Positions 32,826 through 43,067 of a DNA stretch of 64,000 nucleotides are shown here, in pieces. Below the pieces are notes generated by a model. That model saw only the letters and a list, made by a program, of their open reading frames with translations, searched no databases and was not told where the DNA came from. The first letter of the stretch is position 1; the number at the start of each line of letters is the position of its first letter. A program made the position numbers and the translations under genes. The DNA lies in NCBI RefSeq assembly GCF_963422355.1, contig NC_085090.1, forward strand, positions 4,122,512-4,186,511, in the 5' to 3' direction. This DNA comes from Corticium candelabrum. Its lineage: Eukaryota > Porifera > Homoscleromorpha > Homosclerophorida > Plakinidae.

Positions 32826-33152
32826 CATCCAGATATTCAGACGTTTCTGCAACAACATTAGCTGCGATCACCTCAGTAGATCCTTTTTCAACATCAGCTG
32901 TGATCCCCTCACTTGATTTCTCCTCAACATCAGTTGTAATCACGTTAGCTGATTTGTCCTCAACTTTAACTGTGATAACCTCAGTTAATTTCTTCTCAAC
33001 ATCAGCTGCGATCGCCTCTGTAGATTTCTTCTCAACATCAGCTGTAATCACATTAGTTGATTTCTCCTCAGCATCATTTGAGATCAACTCAGTTGATTTC
33101 TTCTCAACATCAGCTGCGATCAACTCAGTTGATTTCTTCTTGCTGAAAAATC
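32826..33152 (-). CDS. Exon 2 of a myristoylation-motif protein: eight 12-residue repeats
   Basis: Minus-strand exon with acceptor GATTTTTAG and donor GATG/GTAAGA. After FFSKK it encodes eight tandem 12-residue repeats. The consensus is V-I-T-A-D-V-E-K-K-S-T-E, with units such as LIAADVEKKSTE, VITADVEKKSTE, VITTDVEEKSSE and GITADVEKGSTE. This corresponds to a 36-bp coding minisatellite. The repeats alternate hydrophobic V-I with charged E-K-K and may form an extended or helical rod. Its phase-2 start joins exactly to the phase-1 end of the exon at 34372-34426. No homologous family recognised. Further exons toward lower coordinates are not resolved. Confidence 0.6.
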
Positions 33153-34371
33153 CTAAAAATCACCAACTTCAAATAGAATCACTTTTGAGATATATCAGCA
33201 ACGTCCATCTCTTTCAGCCAACTATTAATACCAAAGTACCTAATAATATTTTTGATTAGACACATTTTATATATCTATCTTATAACAATTGAAGTACCAC
33301 GGAATAATTATCACAAAGAATCAGCATTAAATGGTGTATGTACCAAAAATAATCCAATATGCAAATGCAAATATCGTTAGCAAAATCAACTCTGCCAATT
33401 CACAAGTTATACTATAACAAAGAGCATCCCATGTACATCTTAAACTAATGTTTTCCTAATAAACATCATGAAGACACACAAACAGACATTGGTCTAACTG
33501 CTAAACAAAACAGCGTTACTTATTTATCACAAATTTGCAAGCTAAATGAGATTAGTAATTAGATTATGATGCAATGTTTTTGAAACGATTCAATCAGACA
33601 CTCGTCTATCTGTCCAAAACGTACTACCGAAATCTGCAGATTGATTTCGAAACACTTAGTCATGCCATTTCAGCCATGTAGAAAAATACCTCTCATTCGT
33701 TTTGCTCCCCACGATGCAATAAGTCTAATCACGTATGTGATTCTGGGTACAAGACTCTACTGCTTCAAGTACCGGTTTGAGGCGTTCCGCATTCATCGAA
33801 ATAGATATAAGTAGGTGTTTGTGCCTCTGAACAGTCTAGTAAGGTAGCATTAAAAGCAATGTTCGCCTCATTACACATATATGAACAACAAACAGACAGA
33901 CTCCCACGACAGCAATCCCACGAGTCTCTTGCCTTGACAACAAATTAAATAGGTTCGCAATATGTGATACGCACGCTTTAAGTCAGTAGAGTCAGACATC
34001 AGCCTTCTGTGTCATTATCACAACTTTGACGTTAGTAAGATGCCAAATGCAAACTTCATATCACTTCTCAATTACGTCACTCCCCATTCACGTCCGCGCA
34101 GTGGGTGGTACTAAGGCTAATAATATCGTCATTCACGAAATCATTACAGTATAAACTTGTTCCTATATAATAGAGAGTCAAGTCATCACCAGGAAAAGCA
34201 ACAAATCATTACAACTACACTAAGCAAACAGCCGTATATTATCCATTCACGTGACGAAATAAAAATAGAAGTTAAAACCTCAATATCCTTGGTTTGTACA
34301 CTTTGTAACAACGGGGTTTTGCACTAGAATATATTGGGTATAATAAATCTATTTTTGACGATACCGATTAC

Positions 34372-34426
34372 CTGATTTCTTCTCTGCGTGGGGATCTTTC
34401 TCGGATTTCGATGCCTTCAAGCCCAT
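34372..34426 (-). CDS. Exon 1 (start codon) of the repeat protein, N-myristoylation motif
   Basis: The exon reads MGLKASKSEKDPHAEKKS, then a G split by the intron, and the donor is TCAG/GTAATC. M-G-x-x-x-S followed by Lys is the N-myristoyltransferase consensus, and the following basic residues would help membrane binding. The ATG is the first after a conserved TATA-like box about 160 bp upstream. The same exon is duplicated at 59240-59294 with MGLKASKSEKDPPTPKKP. Confidence 0.6.
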
Positions 34427-34583
34427 TACGAGACGCACACGTACGTACTAGGTAGTCAGACGTCAAGCAATTCTTGCGATCCAAAAAGAACACGCTTAAG
34501 CAACCAGGCGAATAATTGCAATCTTTCAGTTCCTTAGATCTGTATCACGTGACGCAGAAACTAATGAAAAGCCCCGTGCAAAA

Positions 34584-34593
34584 CTATATATAG
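34584..34593 (-). promoter_or_regulatory. Candidate TATA box, with nearby CACGTGAC
   Basis: CTATATATAG lies about 160 bp upstream of the MGLKASKS start codon. A CACGTGAC E-box/USF-like palindrome lies at 34546-34553 between the two. Both elements and their spacing are preserved in the duplicated copy at 59457-59466, which supports function or recent duplication. Confidence 0.4.
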
Positions 34594-34599
34594 CAGATG

Positions 34600-35832
34600 A
34601 CATAATAACATGTCTACCCTGTAAGACAAAACAAATTCAAGACTTTCATGCTTCATTTAGAGAATGGAACCATATACACGTTACATCACTGTCCTATTTT
34701 TCACCAGAAATTGCGTCTTTGCAATTTAGCTATTAGAACAATAATGATACTCAATAATAAGAAATAACTGTTACCGTCATCCAAACAAATTTATGCTAAC
34801 ACGGTGTACAATTTGAATATGCCAATTTCAACGCGACTTCTCAGCTAACATATAATAACGCATTCATCTTCCTCTTGGACTAAAACTTCAACGTATTTCT
34901 ATGCTGAATATGTAGTTGCTAACAAACTGCAGAAAGTAAGAAAAACTTTAGAAATCTGTAGTTCAACTGAGTAAACTAAAACAACAATTATATTAATGTC
35001 TATAGCTATCAACCCTATGAAAACAAATTTTTTACGAAAACTTTAATCTCAAAGGAGCAGCAATATTGCAAAATGAATTTACAAAGCAAAAACTAAATAT
35101 TTACTATAAAGTATTCAATTTTGGCTCCTTTTTACAGGCAAAACATTTCAAAATGTCACGTGACTGTGACAGAGTCTATCATAAAGCATAAAGAGTTACA
35201 TTATATGTACATTGAATATCAAGTAAACACTTGTTGTAATGTGTGACTTTACTTTAATTGCAGCACAGCGCAATTATAGGGTTAGCAGAATGTGCACAAT
35301 CAATTGCTTAACAACATAAACAAGGATAATTCAGCACAATGTATTTCAATTACCTTTATTAAAATATACTTTTTTTAAAGCAAAGACACACTGAACGTAA
35401 GTAACCAAATATGCAGTAATCACACAAAACCTTAAATTTCATTATTTATTACAGTTATATTACTATTCGTGAATCTTTCTTTACAGAAACCATCCCTTCA
35501 ATATTTTGGGCCTGGTAAAACAGCTAAAAATAAGGACCACATGAACTGAACGAAATTCTCTCCAAACGTATATGTGCGGTTTGCATCCTTCAGTAGCTAC
35601 AAGTCCAGCTTTCTTCCAGACACCAACAAAAGGGCATGCAATGGGTAAGAAATCCAATGATAGTTGTTCACTTATCTGCTTGATGAACGAAATCAACAGC
35701 CTAAATCAAAAAAATTTTTAGCCCAAAGGAAAAGACACAAGCGCGCACACAAAATTGGCAATCAGCAACAAAACGAGTAATAAATGATAAAAACCGTCTA
35801 ACTACCCACTGTAGCTGACACTTACTTAAAAT

Positions 35833-35896
<64 letters not shown>

Positions 35897-36520
35897 GTTA
35901 CAAGCATCTGTGAATACATAGGAAGAATCATGTAGTATATGCATTTAGCAAGTGCAAATAAATAAATGTAAATAATACAACAACACACCATCTCATATAC
36001 CAAACATCGTAGGGGATGCTCAATATAGATGCAAACAGAATTCAAGTGTGACAAAATAAAATAAGAATAAAGATTGAAAAATAGCATAGAAATATAAAAG
36101 AAAAAATTTTGACAATGTCGTTGCAATTTAATCAAAAAAATACGCTGTAAAAATTATTAATTAATTGATCATGTCAATGAGATAAGACAAAAATAGACTT
36201 ATTTATGTTCTCGTCACCATAATAAAAATAATAATAATTGTTGAGTGCAACATCCTACTTCTGTTAACATAGAGATATGTAACAATTACACAGTGAATGA
36301 CAGTAAAGGCAACACGTTTTCCGATTATGATTATAAGGTTTCATCATAATGACATTAATGTTCCTTTCCCAGCCTCAGTCATGATCAGAACATACATAAG
36401 CACTCACCGCAATCGACAGCTGTAAACAAAGACAGCAAACACAATTTCAATTGTGTAACTCTGGAAAGCGTCAAAGCCATATGGCGCTTGTACCATTTCA
36501 CTTCTTACCTTCAGTCTTTG
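34600..36520. other. Non-coding part of a duplicated segment
   Basis: No gene. The sequence is repeated at about 59470-61360 in the same order and orientation. A long (TA)n tract interrupts it at 35836-35892. Confidence 0.6.
35836..35892. repeat. (TA)n microsatellite
   Basis: About 28 TA units. The duplicate copy near 60725-60755 has a short ATCCTAATATGGATATTAGGAT palindrome instead, so the tract expanded in this copy or contracted in the other. Confidence 0.95.
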
Positions 36521-36534
36521 AGATTTTCTTGCAC

Positions 36535-37050
36535 GGCAACACACCTGCCTTGTTGGAAAGTGTGGCCGTGACGCGAGGGTCGATATCCCGGGCCTCCGCT
36601 CATGCTCCACTTGCTTCTGGTTCTGTTTTTCAGGAAACGGGTACTTTTACGCCTGGATCCCGGCCCCTTGCATTTCAAACTGGATAACGAACGGAAACAA
36701 GATGGAGAAGGGGACCAGAAATCAAAATTGCGGTGGCTGTCGCAGAGGCTATGAGCGCAATGACACAAATGCGGCGGCAGGGCTACGCATATACACTTTT
36801 TTCGATGCGCGTGCTAGGTTCCGGGGGTAGAGTCACCTCTGTTTAACTAACTGCCTTAACCGTATTTGACTACTTAACTAAACTCGTTAAGATGTTACTG
36901 CTCGGCACCACATTTGCCTGGACGGAAAGTGTGGCCGTGGCGCGAGCGTAGAGAGTCCGGGCTTCTGCGCATGAGCAAATTGCTTTGGTTTTTGTATTTG
37001 AGTGAAATAGTACTTTTAGACCAGGATCCCGGCTAAAAATAGGTTTTTTC
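36535..37050 (-). repeat. Ngaro copy B, B1-A2-B2 split repeats
   Basis: Two direct repeats lie at 36895-37050 and 36535-36680. They share GGAAAGTGTGGCCGTG-CGCGAG, CGGGC-TC-GC-CATG and CCGG. They flank an A2 block (36690-36800, with GCTATGAGCGCAATGACACA). The outer end of B2 reads GAAGGTAAGAAGTG on the minus strand; the B1 end has lost the donor (TTAGTTAAG). Confidence 0.7.
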
Positions 37051-37314
37051 GTTGAGCAAACATTTGGTTCAGCTCTGGTAAATAGACTTGAGACTGTACT
37101 ACAAGTTTGCCGATCACGAAAGGTTGGGTGACTGTCAGACAGAACAGACAGCAGCTAGCAAACAGGAGCACGCCGTAAGGAAGCAACCAAAGAAAATTGG
37201 TGTCCATCGAGCGCCCGGATAGTGTCTACATAAAGATCTTACATCCTTACGCCAGGCTGCTTGTGTTCTTTCTACATCCGATGTATTTTATACATACAGC
37301 AGTAATGACCCACG

Positions 37315-38400
37315 CTAAGAGGCTAATTGTTTCGACCAGCGTGCAAGATTCCTGGCAGGCAACTTTATAGACGCCTCCAATGCCTTGCTTTTCCAATGTC
37401 CCAACTCTTTGATGGTAGAGTCGTCTATGCAAAGGGCTTTGGCTGTAGGAGCGGCACGGATTCGCAAGCTGTGGCCTGTATACCTTGAGCAATCTAGACC
37501 TGCTGACGACACCTCCGCTGCACCTCTTGCACCAGTCTGACGCTGGATAGAGAACATCTGTCGCTAAAGATGAAGAGCGGCCCCGAAAGAGTACTCCTGA
37601 CAGCCATGAATGCCAAAAGCGATGATACCGGACATATGTCATTAGCGCTCCGTACAAAATAGACATCGGCACCGCGGCAGAAGGGGTCTGTCTTTGACCG
37701 CTTGAGGTGCAGACGCACAAGAAATGGATTCTCGTGAGAGTCTGTCGTAATATCATGAGATGTGAGGTGAGATGCATGTTCGAAGGCCGAAATGATAACA
37801 CGGTGAATTTGCCCGCTCCAAGAAAACCGAATAATCCCCGGCAGCTGGGATGCCTTGAGCATAACCGCATCGTAGCTTAAAGGTTGCTGAGACCAGATGG
37901 TCTTGGTCGCGCGCAGCTCCATCGCTGTGATAGGAAGGCGTTAACTGGTGTGGCTGTCACCCTGCGTGCGGCGCAATCCTTGCAGAACATGTTACTCGGG
38001 GAAGAGCAGGCGCAAACAGGTCTTTATGGCCATATTGAATATGTAGGTGACGTACGGCAGATAAGCAGCATATCATGGTCTTCTGCGTAACTTGCTGTTC
38101 CTTGAGAGCTGCGACAAAGAGACACAGAGTACGTTCGGATGTAGAAAATGGAAGAATTGAGAGTCCTTGGCAGAATTGGCGATAGCGAGATTAACAGGTA
38201 GCGTACGACCTAAGAGTGGCCGTAGCTGAGTATGACTAAAAGGGTTGACTTGTCCTTATCTCCAGCTAGGTGAGCTCCAGTCGATGTCTGAAGGTTGCAG
38301 AAGCGCTAGGAATTGCACCAAGACTTGAGCCGGGGCTAAACGTAGCGATTGGTGATAAAGCGAGCCGTTGGAAGGTTGTTATGAGACATGGCATCCACAA
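37315..38400 (-). pseudogene. Ngaro copy B, tyrosine recombinase
   Basis: The frame from 37922 reads TKTIWSQQPLSYDAVMLKAS, SQLPGIIRFSWSGQIHRV, FLVRLHLKRSKTDPFCRGAD, DICPVSSLLAFMAVRSTLSG and PLFIFSDRCSLSSVRLVQEV. The frame at 37557 then gives YTGHSLRIRAAPTAKALCID and DSTIKELGHWKSKALEASIK. HxxR (GHSLR) and the LGHWKS block are clear, but the nucleophile Tyr position reads Ala-Ser (EASIKL), so this copy lacks the catalytic Tyr. A frameshift lies near 37500. Confidence 0.78.
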
Positions 38401-38449
38401 CGTGACTAGACTTTCCGCAAAATATGTATGGCCTGCCAATTAAATGAGA

Positions 38450-38979
38450 AATGGGCAGCAACAAACGCGAGAAGCCTCAGCAGATGCATGACATGCTTGG
38501 TTATGGCAGGAGTAGTTACGCCAGAAGGAAACAACAGTGCTATTGTCGCACGGAACTGAATAAACTCGTCGTGCCATTGACGACCTCAAGCAAAACAAGC
38601 GAGAAGAATCGGCACGCGCTTCGTTAATGCGATAGCCCAGTCACGTCACGCGATAGCCCATTTCCATTGTAGCCAGTGCTCGCGCCAGACCTCCCCACAA
38701 CCCCATTGACCAGAGGCGTCCGAACTCATTCGCAGCGTTGGTGGTGTGAGTCAAGAGTACGTAGAGAGTACGTCCCAATTTTCCGAACCAGAAAGGTATC
38801 GCACTACAGTATATCTGTTCGCGCGTCCTCCTTCAGCCGAACCCAGCAGTGTAGGCGCTTGATGCGACAAGATAAGTCATTATGGCGGCGAAAGAGACAT
38901 CTGCCGGCTTAGACTACAGGCGCTGTGTGCTGCAGGGTTCCACCCAACGACAGCAGCTCTCTCTTGGTCAGTAGCGATA
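38450..38979 (-). pseudogene. Ngaro copy B, RNase H region
   Basis: Positional homologue of 30121-30600 of copy A. It contains broken reading frames with the same nucleotide blocks, for example the GCGATAGCCCAG and GAGTACGTAGAGAGTACGTC region that recurs in copy C. No intact catalytic motif was read. Confidence 0.5.
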
Positions 38980-39560
38980 ACCAAGCCAATCGCTTTCCAT
39001 TTGACAGGTTCGTTGCACTTTTGCTTGCGGCAGGCAGATCCTACCTGCATCCGAATATGGGTTCAGCCCAAGAAAATCAAAGCACGATGACGGTCCCTCA
39101 ATGGTTTTGCCGCTAATGGAGTTCGCCCCTCCGAAAAAAGGAAATAGTCTACGTAGTAAATACTGAAAGTGATTCCTTTGCGATACGTGATCTAGAGAAG
39201 AGCGTCTGCTACGGCCGAGAAAATCTTGGGCGACTACCTAATGCCGAACGGAAGAGCACGATCAAGGTAGAGCACGCCCTTTTAGCGTACTCCCAACGAG
39301 TATCTGGGTATACCTGGTTTTGGCGATATGCACTCTCAATGTTGTGCTTAGCCATCAGAGCTCTAAAAACCAGATGCAAAAGACGCTGCGCTGCCTCATC
39401 GACATAAACATAGGACAGAGAGCATAGGTCCATAGCGATCCTTCGTTGATGCCGACCAGACGAGATGAGGAGAGATTAATGATAAGGCGCCAGCGCCCGC
39501 GTTGGTGTTTCTTAAGTACCAAACCTATCGGACTTACCGGAACTGTTTAAACACCAAGAT
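38980..39560 (-). pseudogene. Ngaro copy B, reverse transcriptase
   Basis: The best frame (39433 to 39209) reads DLCSLSYVYVDEAAQRLLHL then FRALMAKHNIESAYRQNQVY and PDTRWEYAKRACSTLIV. In active Ngaro/DIRS RTs this is DLCSLxYVxVDEAA-x-x-ALMAKxDIExAYR-x-x-P-V-H-PDDR. The catalytic Asp after AK is replaced by Asn-type substitution (AKHNIESAYR), so the polymerase is inactive. The frame then breaks near the S-A-P-K block. Upstream, GFRIGFAYG is recognisable near 39690. Confidence 0.75.
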
Positions 39561-40440
39561 TTACTGGACCGAACACACGAGATGCTGCAACCTCATCTCT
39601 GAGGTAGCTGTCGACGACCGACGTGTTTGCAGTAGCCGATTGTATGTTTCGATTTGCTGATATGCAGTTGGTAGAGCCGTAGGCGAAACCGATCCTGAAA
39701 CCGTCTGTTAGACCATCCAGTATTTAGTTAGCAAAGGACTGCTCCGCGTGAGACTCGGGCTTCCGAAGCCATGCTATCACCTCTAGTGGTGAGACGAAGT
39801 ACACTGAGTCTGACCGCGGTACACGAGCAGAAGGAAGCCATCTGTCGATAGATAACAGGTCAGGCAAGGACCGGTACTGGAAGACAAGCACGTTGCAATT
39901 TCGGGCTGACGATTTTGGCTTACCTGTGAGCGTAGAGTAATACATACTACATCGTAAGTACCTTAGCGTCAAGAGACCAGCTAGAGACAACTCGGACTGT
40001 ACAACTAGTTAATACGGTGAAACATGTGACACATTTCTATTTCTAAAAGAACAACAGGAATGATCGAAACAAAAACCCTCCACATGACAGAAAGCACATG
40101 CGATAGTACGCTACCCCTATGAATAGAGTCCGCTACCGAGCTAGGAGCGTAGCTGACCTACTAGTGCCCAGCTGCTCTCTCCATTTGGGTTGCATTCTTT
40201 TCACGGCCAAGCCTCTGCGGGATTTTGGGAGGGAATTAACTTAAAGGTGGTTCCTAATACTCTGGCAGCTTGTGAGAGCGTCGACCTCTCAGGCACACAT
40301 GACGGTAGGTGCAGACCTGGAAGACACTGCACGAGACAAAATTGTTGTTAAGGCAGACAGTTTAATGTCCGGCAAAGCCTCTCCAAGACAGATTGTGCTG
40401 TTTGTACGCCCTACCTCTGCTGCTGGTTAGCTTGGAGATG

Positions 40441-41399
40441 AGAATTGAATATATTTTCTGTTTTTACTTCTATTTTATGTCCTTAAAATTCGTTGTCTAC
40501 CCGTTTCATTCAAACTGCTCGTGCAATAATTCGAATGCTTGTATTGTTGTGAGTTAACAAATTAGCTAACTATTTTGTCGTGCTCGCGTCTAATTTTATC
40601 ATGCTCGTCATTCACGTCTTTTTAACACACTTCACTTCTAAGCATTTAGATTCATGTGTACATCTCACATCAATCATATTACTGCTGGCAAAATACTAGT
40701 AATGAACTTAGTACAACGCCCAAGTTTGGCCACAACCGCCGCTACGGTACCTTGATTATTTGTTAATTTCAATCGTTTAAGATATAACTCTAGTTATATT
40801 GTAACACGAAATTCGTCTTCAGAAAAGAGTCACCAAATAATGTTAAATTTGTGTACAGAGAACCGTATCTCACACCCACACATTGCTCAATATCTGCATA
40901 CCGCGATCAAAGCGTTAAGTTAATCTTAGAAAGGTTATAAGGTTTCTGCTTATAGATTTGTAATTGTTTTGGTCATATTCTACGGTAATTAGACAATTTT
41001 GATACATGTCAACTCACAGTGTTATTCTAATAATAGTATATTGCATTCCCCTACCGCAAATCTTTACCTGATAAAGCTTTCAGCGCTAGACAATGAGTAG
41101 TCTGTGTTTCCACTCCACGTGTACCTGTTCAGAGTGTGAGTCAGGCGTCTTCGGCTTGAACACCAGTCTCTTAACCTCGAGAAGCCGTCCTCAAGAAATG
41201 GCTTCCTACGCGTCTCTACGAAGGCAAAATTTCTCACAAGATGCACGCTATTTTAAATAGTGAACTTACTTACAAAGCCTAGTCAACGACAAAATGATCT
41301 ACGGCTCAAATGAAAAACCGGAAACCTGGGCTTTGTGTACAGCGAGATCGGCGAAAGGTGCGTGTTACTCTCAAGATTGCGCATGCTCTACAAGCTCCG
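40441..41399. other. Spacer; one weak minus-strand exon-like stretch
   Basis: At 41068-41239 on the minus strand an open stretch (RNFAFVETRRKPFLEDGFSR then LRDWCSSRRRLTHTL) lies between an acceptor-like AAAATAG and a donor CAG/GTAAAG. No domain recognised. The rest is AT-rich non-coding. Confidence 0.3.
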
Positions 41400-41659
41400 C
41401 CCCCAAATATCGTCTGTAGCAGGCGATGCACTGAAAGTTCACAAGGGAATGAATTTCTTTACCTATAACCAAGACAAAGATACGTACAGTTTCATCTGTG
41501 CCGCTGCATTTACAGGAGCTTGGTAGTATATAGACTGTTATGACAGCAACTTGAATGATGAATATGCATATGGCAGATCAGGACAGCACTTCGTTGTTTG
41601 CAAAAACTTTTCAAGAAAAATACTGTTTGCAAAAATTTGAAATGAAACTAAAATGATGT
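41400..41659 (+). pseudogene. FReD 3' fragment
   Basis: C-terminal third of a fibrinogen-related domain: AGDALKVHKGMNFFTYNQDK, then a Cys-bearing segment, FTGAW, a stop where Trp is expected, YIDCYDSNLNDEYAYGRSGQ and HFVVCKNFS. SNLN-x-E-Y and the D-K-D-T calcium-loop position match the copies at 46.3 and 50.3 kb. The N-terminal two thirds are absent, and the homology begins at about 41400. Premature stops and a final frameshift mark it as dead. Confidence 0.78.
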
Positions 41660-43064
41660 AAGACATACTTTAGAAACTTCTTTAATTTTTCAACTTTGCA
41701 AGCATTATTGCAAAATATTTTAATTAGCACAACTCTTGCTCTTCAGTTGTTACTTTCATGTTGGCTTTATTACTTTGCTTCACTTTTATAATACAAGTAG
41801 TAGAATTGGTTTGCACGGCAGAGAAGGACAAAGTAGAGCAGATAAGGATGGTACGTTACAGATAAGCACCAATGTTTACCGTGCCCTTGACTAGTAACTT
41901 TCAAAATTTAAGTTGTAATGTTTTCATTAGGTTAGAGCATCATTCTGCTTTTGTATATCCTGATACACTGCAAATGCTCAGTACATACATATTTTCTGGG
42001 CTTATATATTATCTGATAAAATAGAAAAGTTGAAATAATTATAAATAATTATAAATAATTTAGAGATAATTTCAGTACAGTAAGAACGGAAGTCGTTAAG
42101 CTAACTGTAGACTTTTTGGCACGCATAAAGCGATATAGTAGAATATTTAGGGCGTAGGAATCAGGAGGATAGGAGGGGAACGTACCCTTGTACTATTAAG
42201 GCTAAGTTTATTTTGGCCAATATGTAATCAACTTTACTTACCAGTGTACCTGTCCAGTTACCTCCTGATTTTTCAATAAGAGCCAACTGCTAAACTAAAG
42301 TAAATTGAAGGATCCATCTGTCAATGGCCATTTATTCGTCAGTCGAGTTTCCAAGGAGCGTCAGAAATATTATATTAGCAACATAAAGAATAAAATATTT
42401 GCATAAATTATCGTAACATTTGCATAATTTACAAATTTGTTAACAACGGAGCAATCTACATTTTACTAATTAAATAATTTAATTTAATCGTTTATTATAA
42501 TAAGACTGCTTTAATTTAAAAGAATATATTTCACTAATAGCAATACAACATTTATCCAAGAAATGTTTAATTAATGAAATATTGCAAGTGTGCGTAATAA
42601 TCATGCATCATGGTAAGATTATCATAAGAAGGCGAACTTGCATGACTATTTAGACCGCTTCAGAGTTTAGAGTCTCTAAAATGAATATGGACTTAGCGAT
42701 TTAACTCATATGAGGAAACTAGCCAACACGAACAGAATAGTGTCACACTTGGCAAGATCACGTACCATACGTAACTATAAAGCCACAAAGAGGTGTTTCG
42801 GCCACACTGGAAATTTTGAGATATGTCTCTGCACTTGCAGCACTCTGCTGTAGAAGTAAGAATCACATTCGTCCCTACTATTCTAATTCGAATAGAACGT
42901 GTTCGGTAGAACGACTATTAATTGAGCACAAGAACAGATCGATTAGGCAGTCAATATTTCTTGGTACCTCTCGCTCAAGAAGTAACCGTTCATGTATGGG
43001 TTTTCTAGTTCCTACATTGCCTTTTGGTTGAATTGCAATTTTTAGTTATGAGCTACAGCAAACC
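41660..43064. repeat. Downstream flank duplicated with the FReD copy at 46.5-47.5 kb
   Basis: Blocks such as ATAATTATAAATAATTATA (42035 and 46950), GCAAGTGTGCGTAATAATCA (42585) versus GCAGGTGTACGTAGTAATCA (47310), and GACTTAGCGATTTAACTC versus GACTTAGCGATTCAACTC occur in the same order. No gene is visible in it. Confidence 0.65.
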
Positions 43065-43067
43065 TAA

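Larger units (their letters stand above)
33440..39150. repeat. Segmental duplication, copy 1
   Basis: Sequence from about 33440 onward reappears from 53797, in the same orientation, up to the window end. It includes the MGLKASKS exon, its promoter and Ngaro copy B. Examples: ACACAAACAGACATTG-TCTA at 33478 and 53818; TTTCTCGGATTTCGATGCC near 34398 and 59266; TGTAACTCTGGAAAGCGTCA near 36455 and 61315. Divergence is roughly 10% by eye. Confidence 0.8.
36525..40440 (-). mobile_element. Ngaro/DIRS-like retrotransposon, copy B (5'-truncated)
   Basis: This minus-strand copy has gag-RT linker (40440 to 39560), RT (39560 to 38980), RNase H (about 38980 to 38450), YR (38400 to 37315) and B1-A2-B2 repeats (37050 to 36535). 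The homology to copy A stops near 40440, equivalent to 28510 of copy A, and no A1 repeat is seen beyond it, so the 5' part is missing. It is part of the segmental duplication shared with copy C. Confidence 0.78.

Noticed and set aside
32900..33259. 119-codon plus-strand frame of Ser/Val repeats
   Set aside because: Antisense of the 12-residue repeat exon. Splice signals and phase support only the minus strand.
35701..36135. 144-codon minus-strand frame
   Set aside because: Its core is translated (TA)n microsatellite (Tyr-Ile repeats) and it is a sequence artefact.
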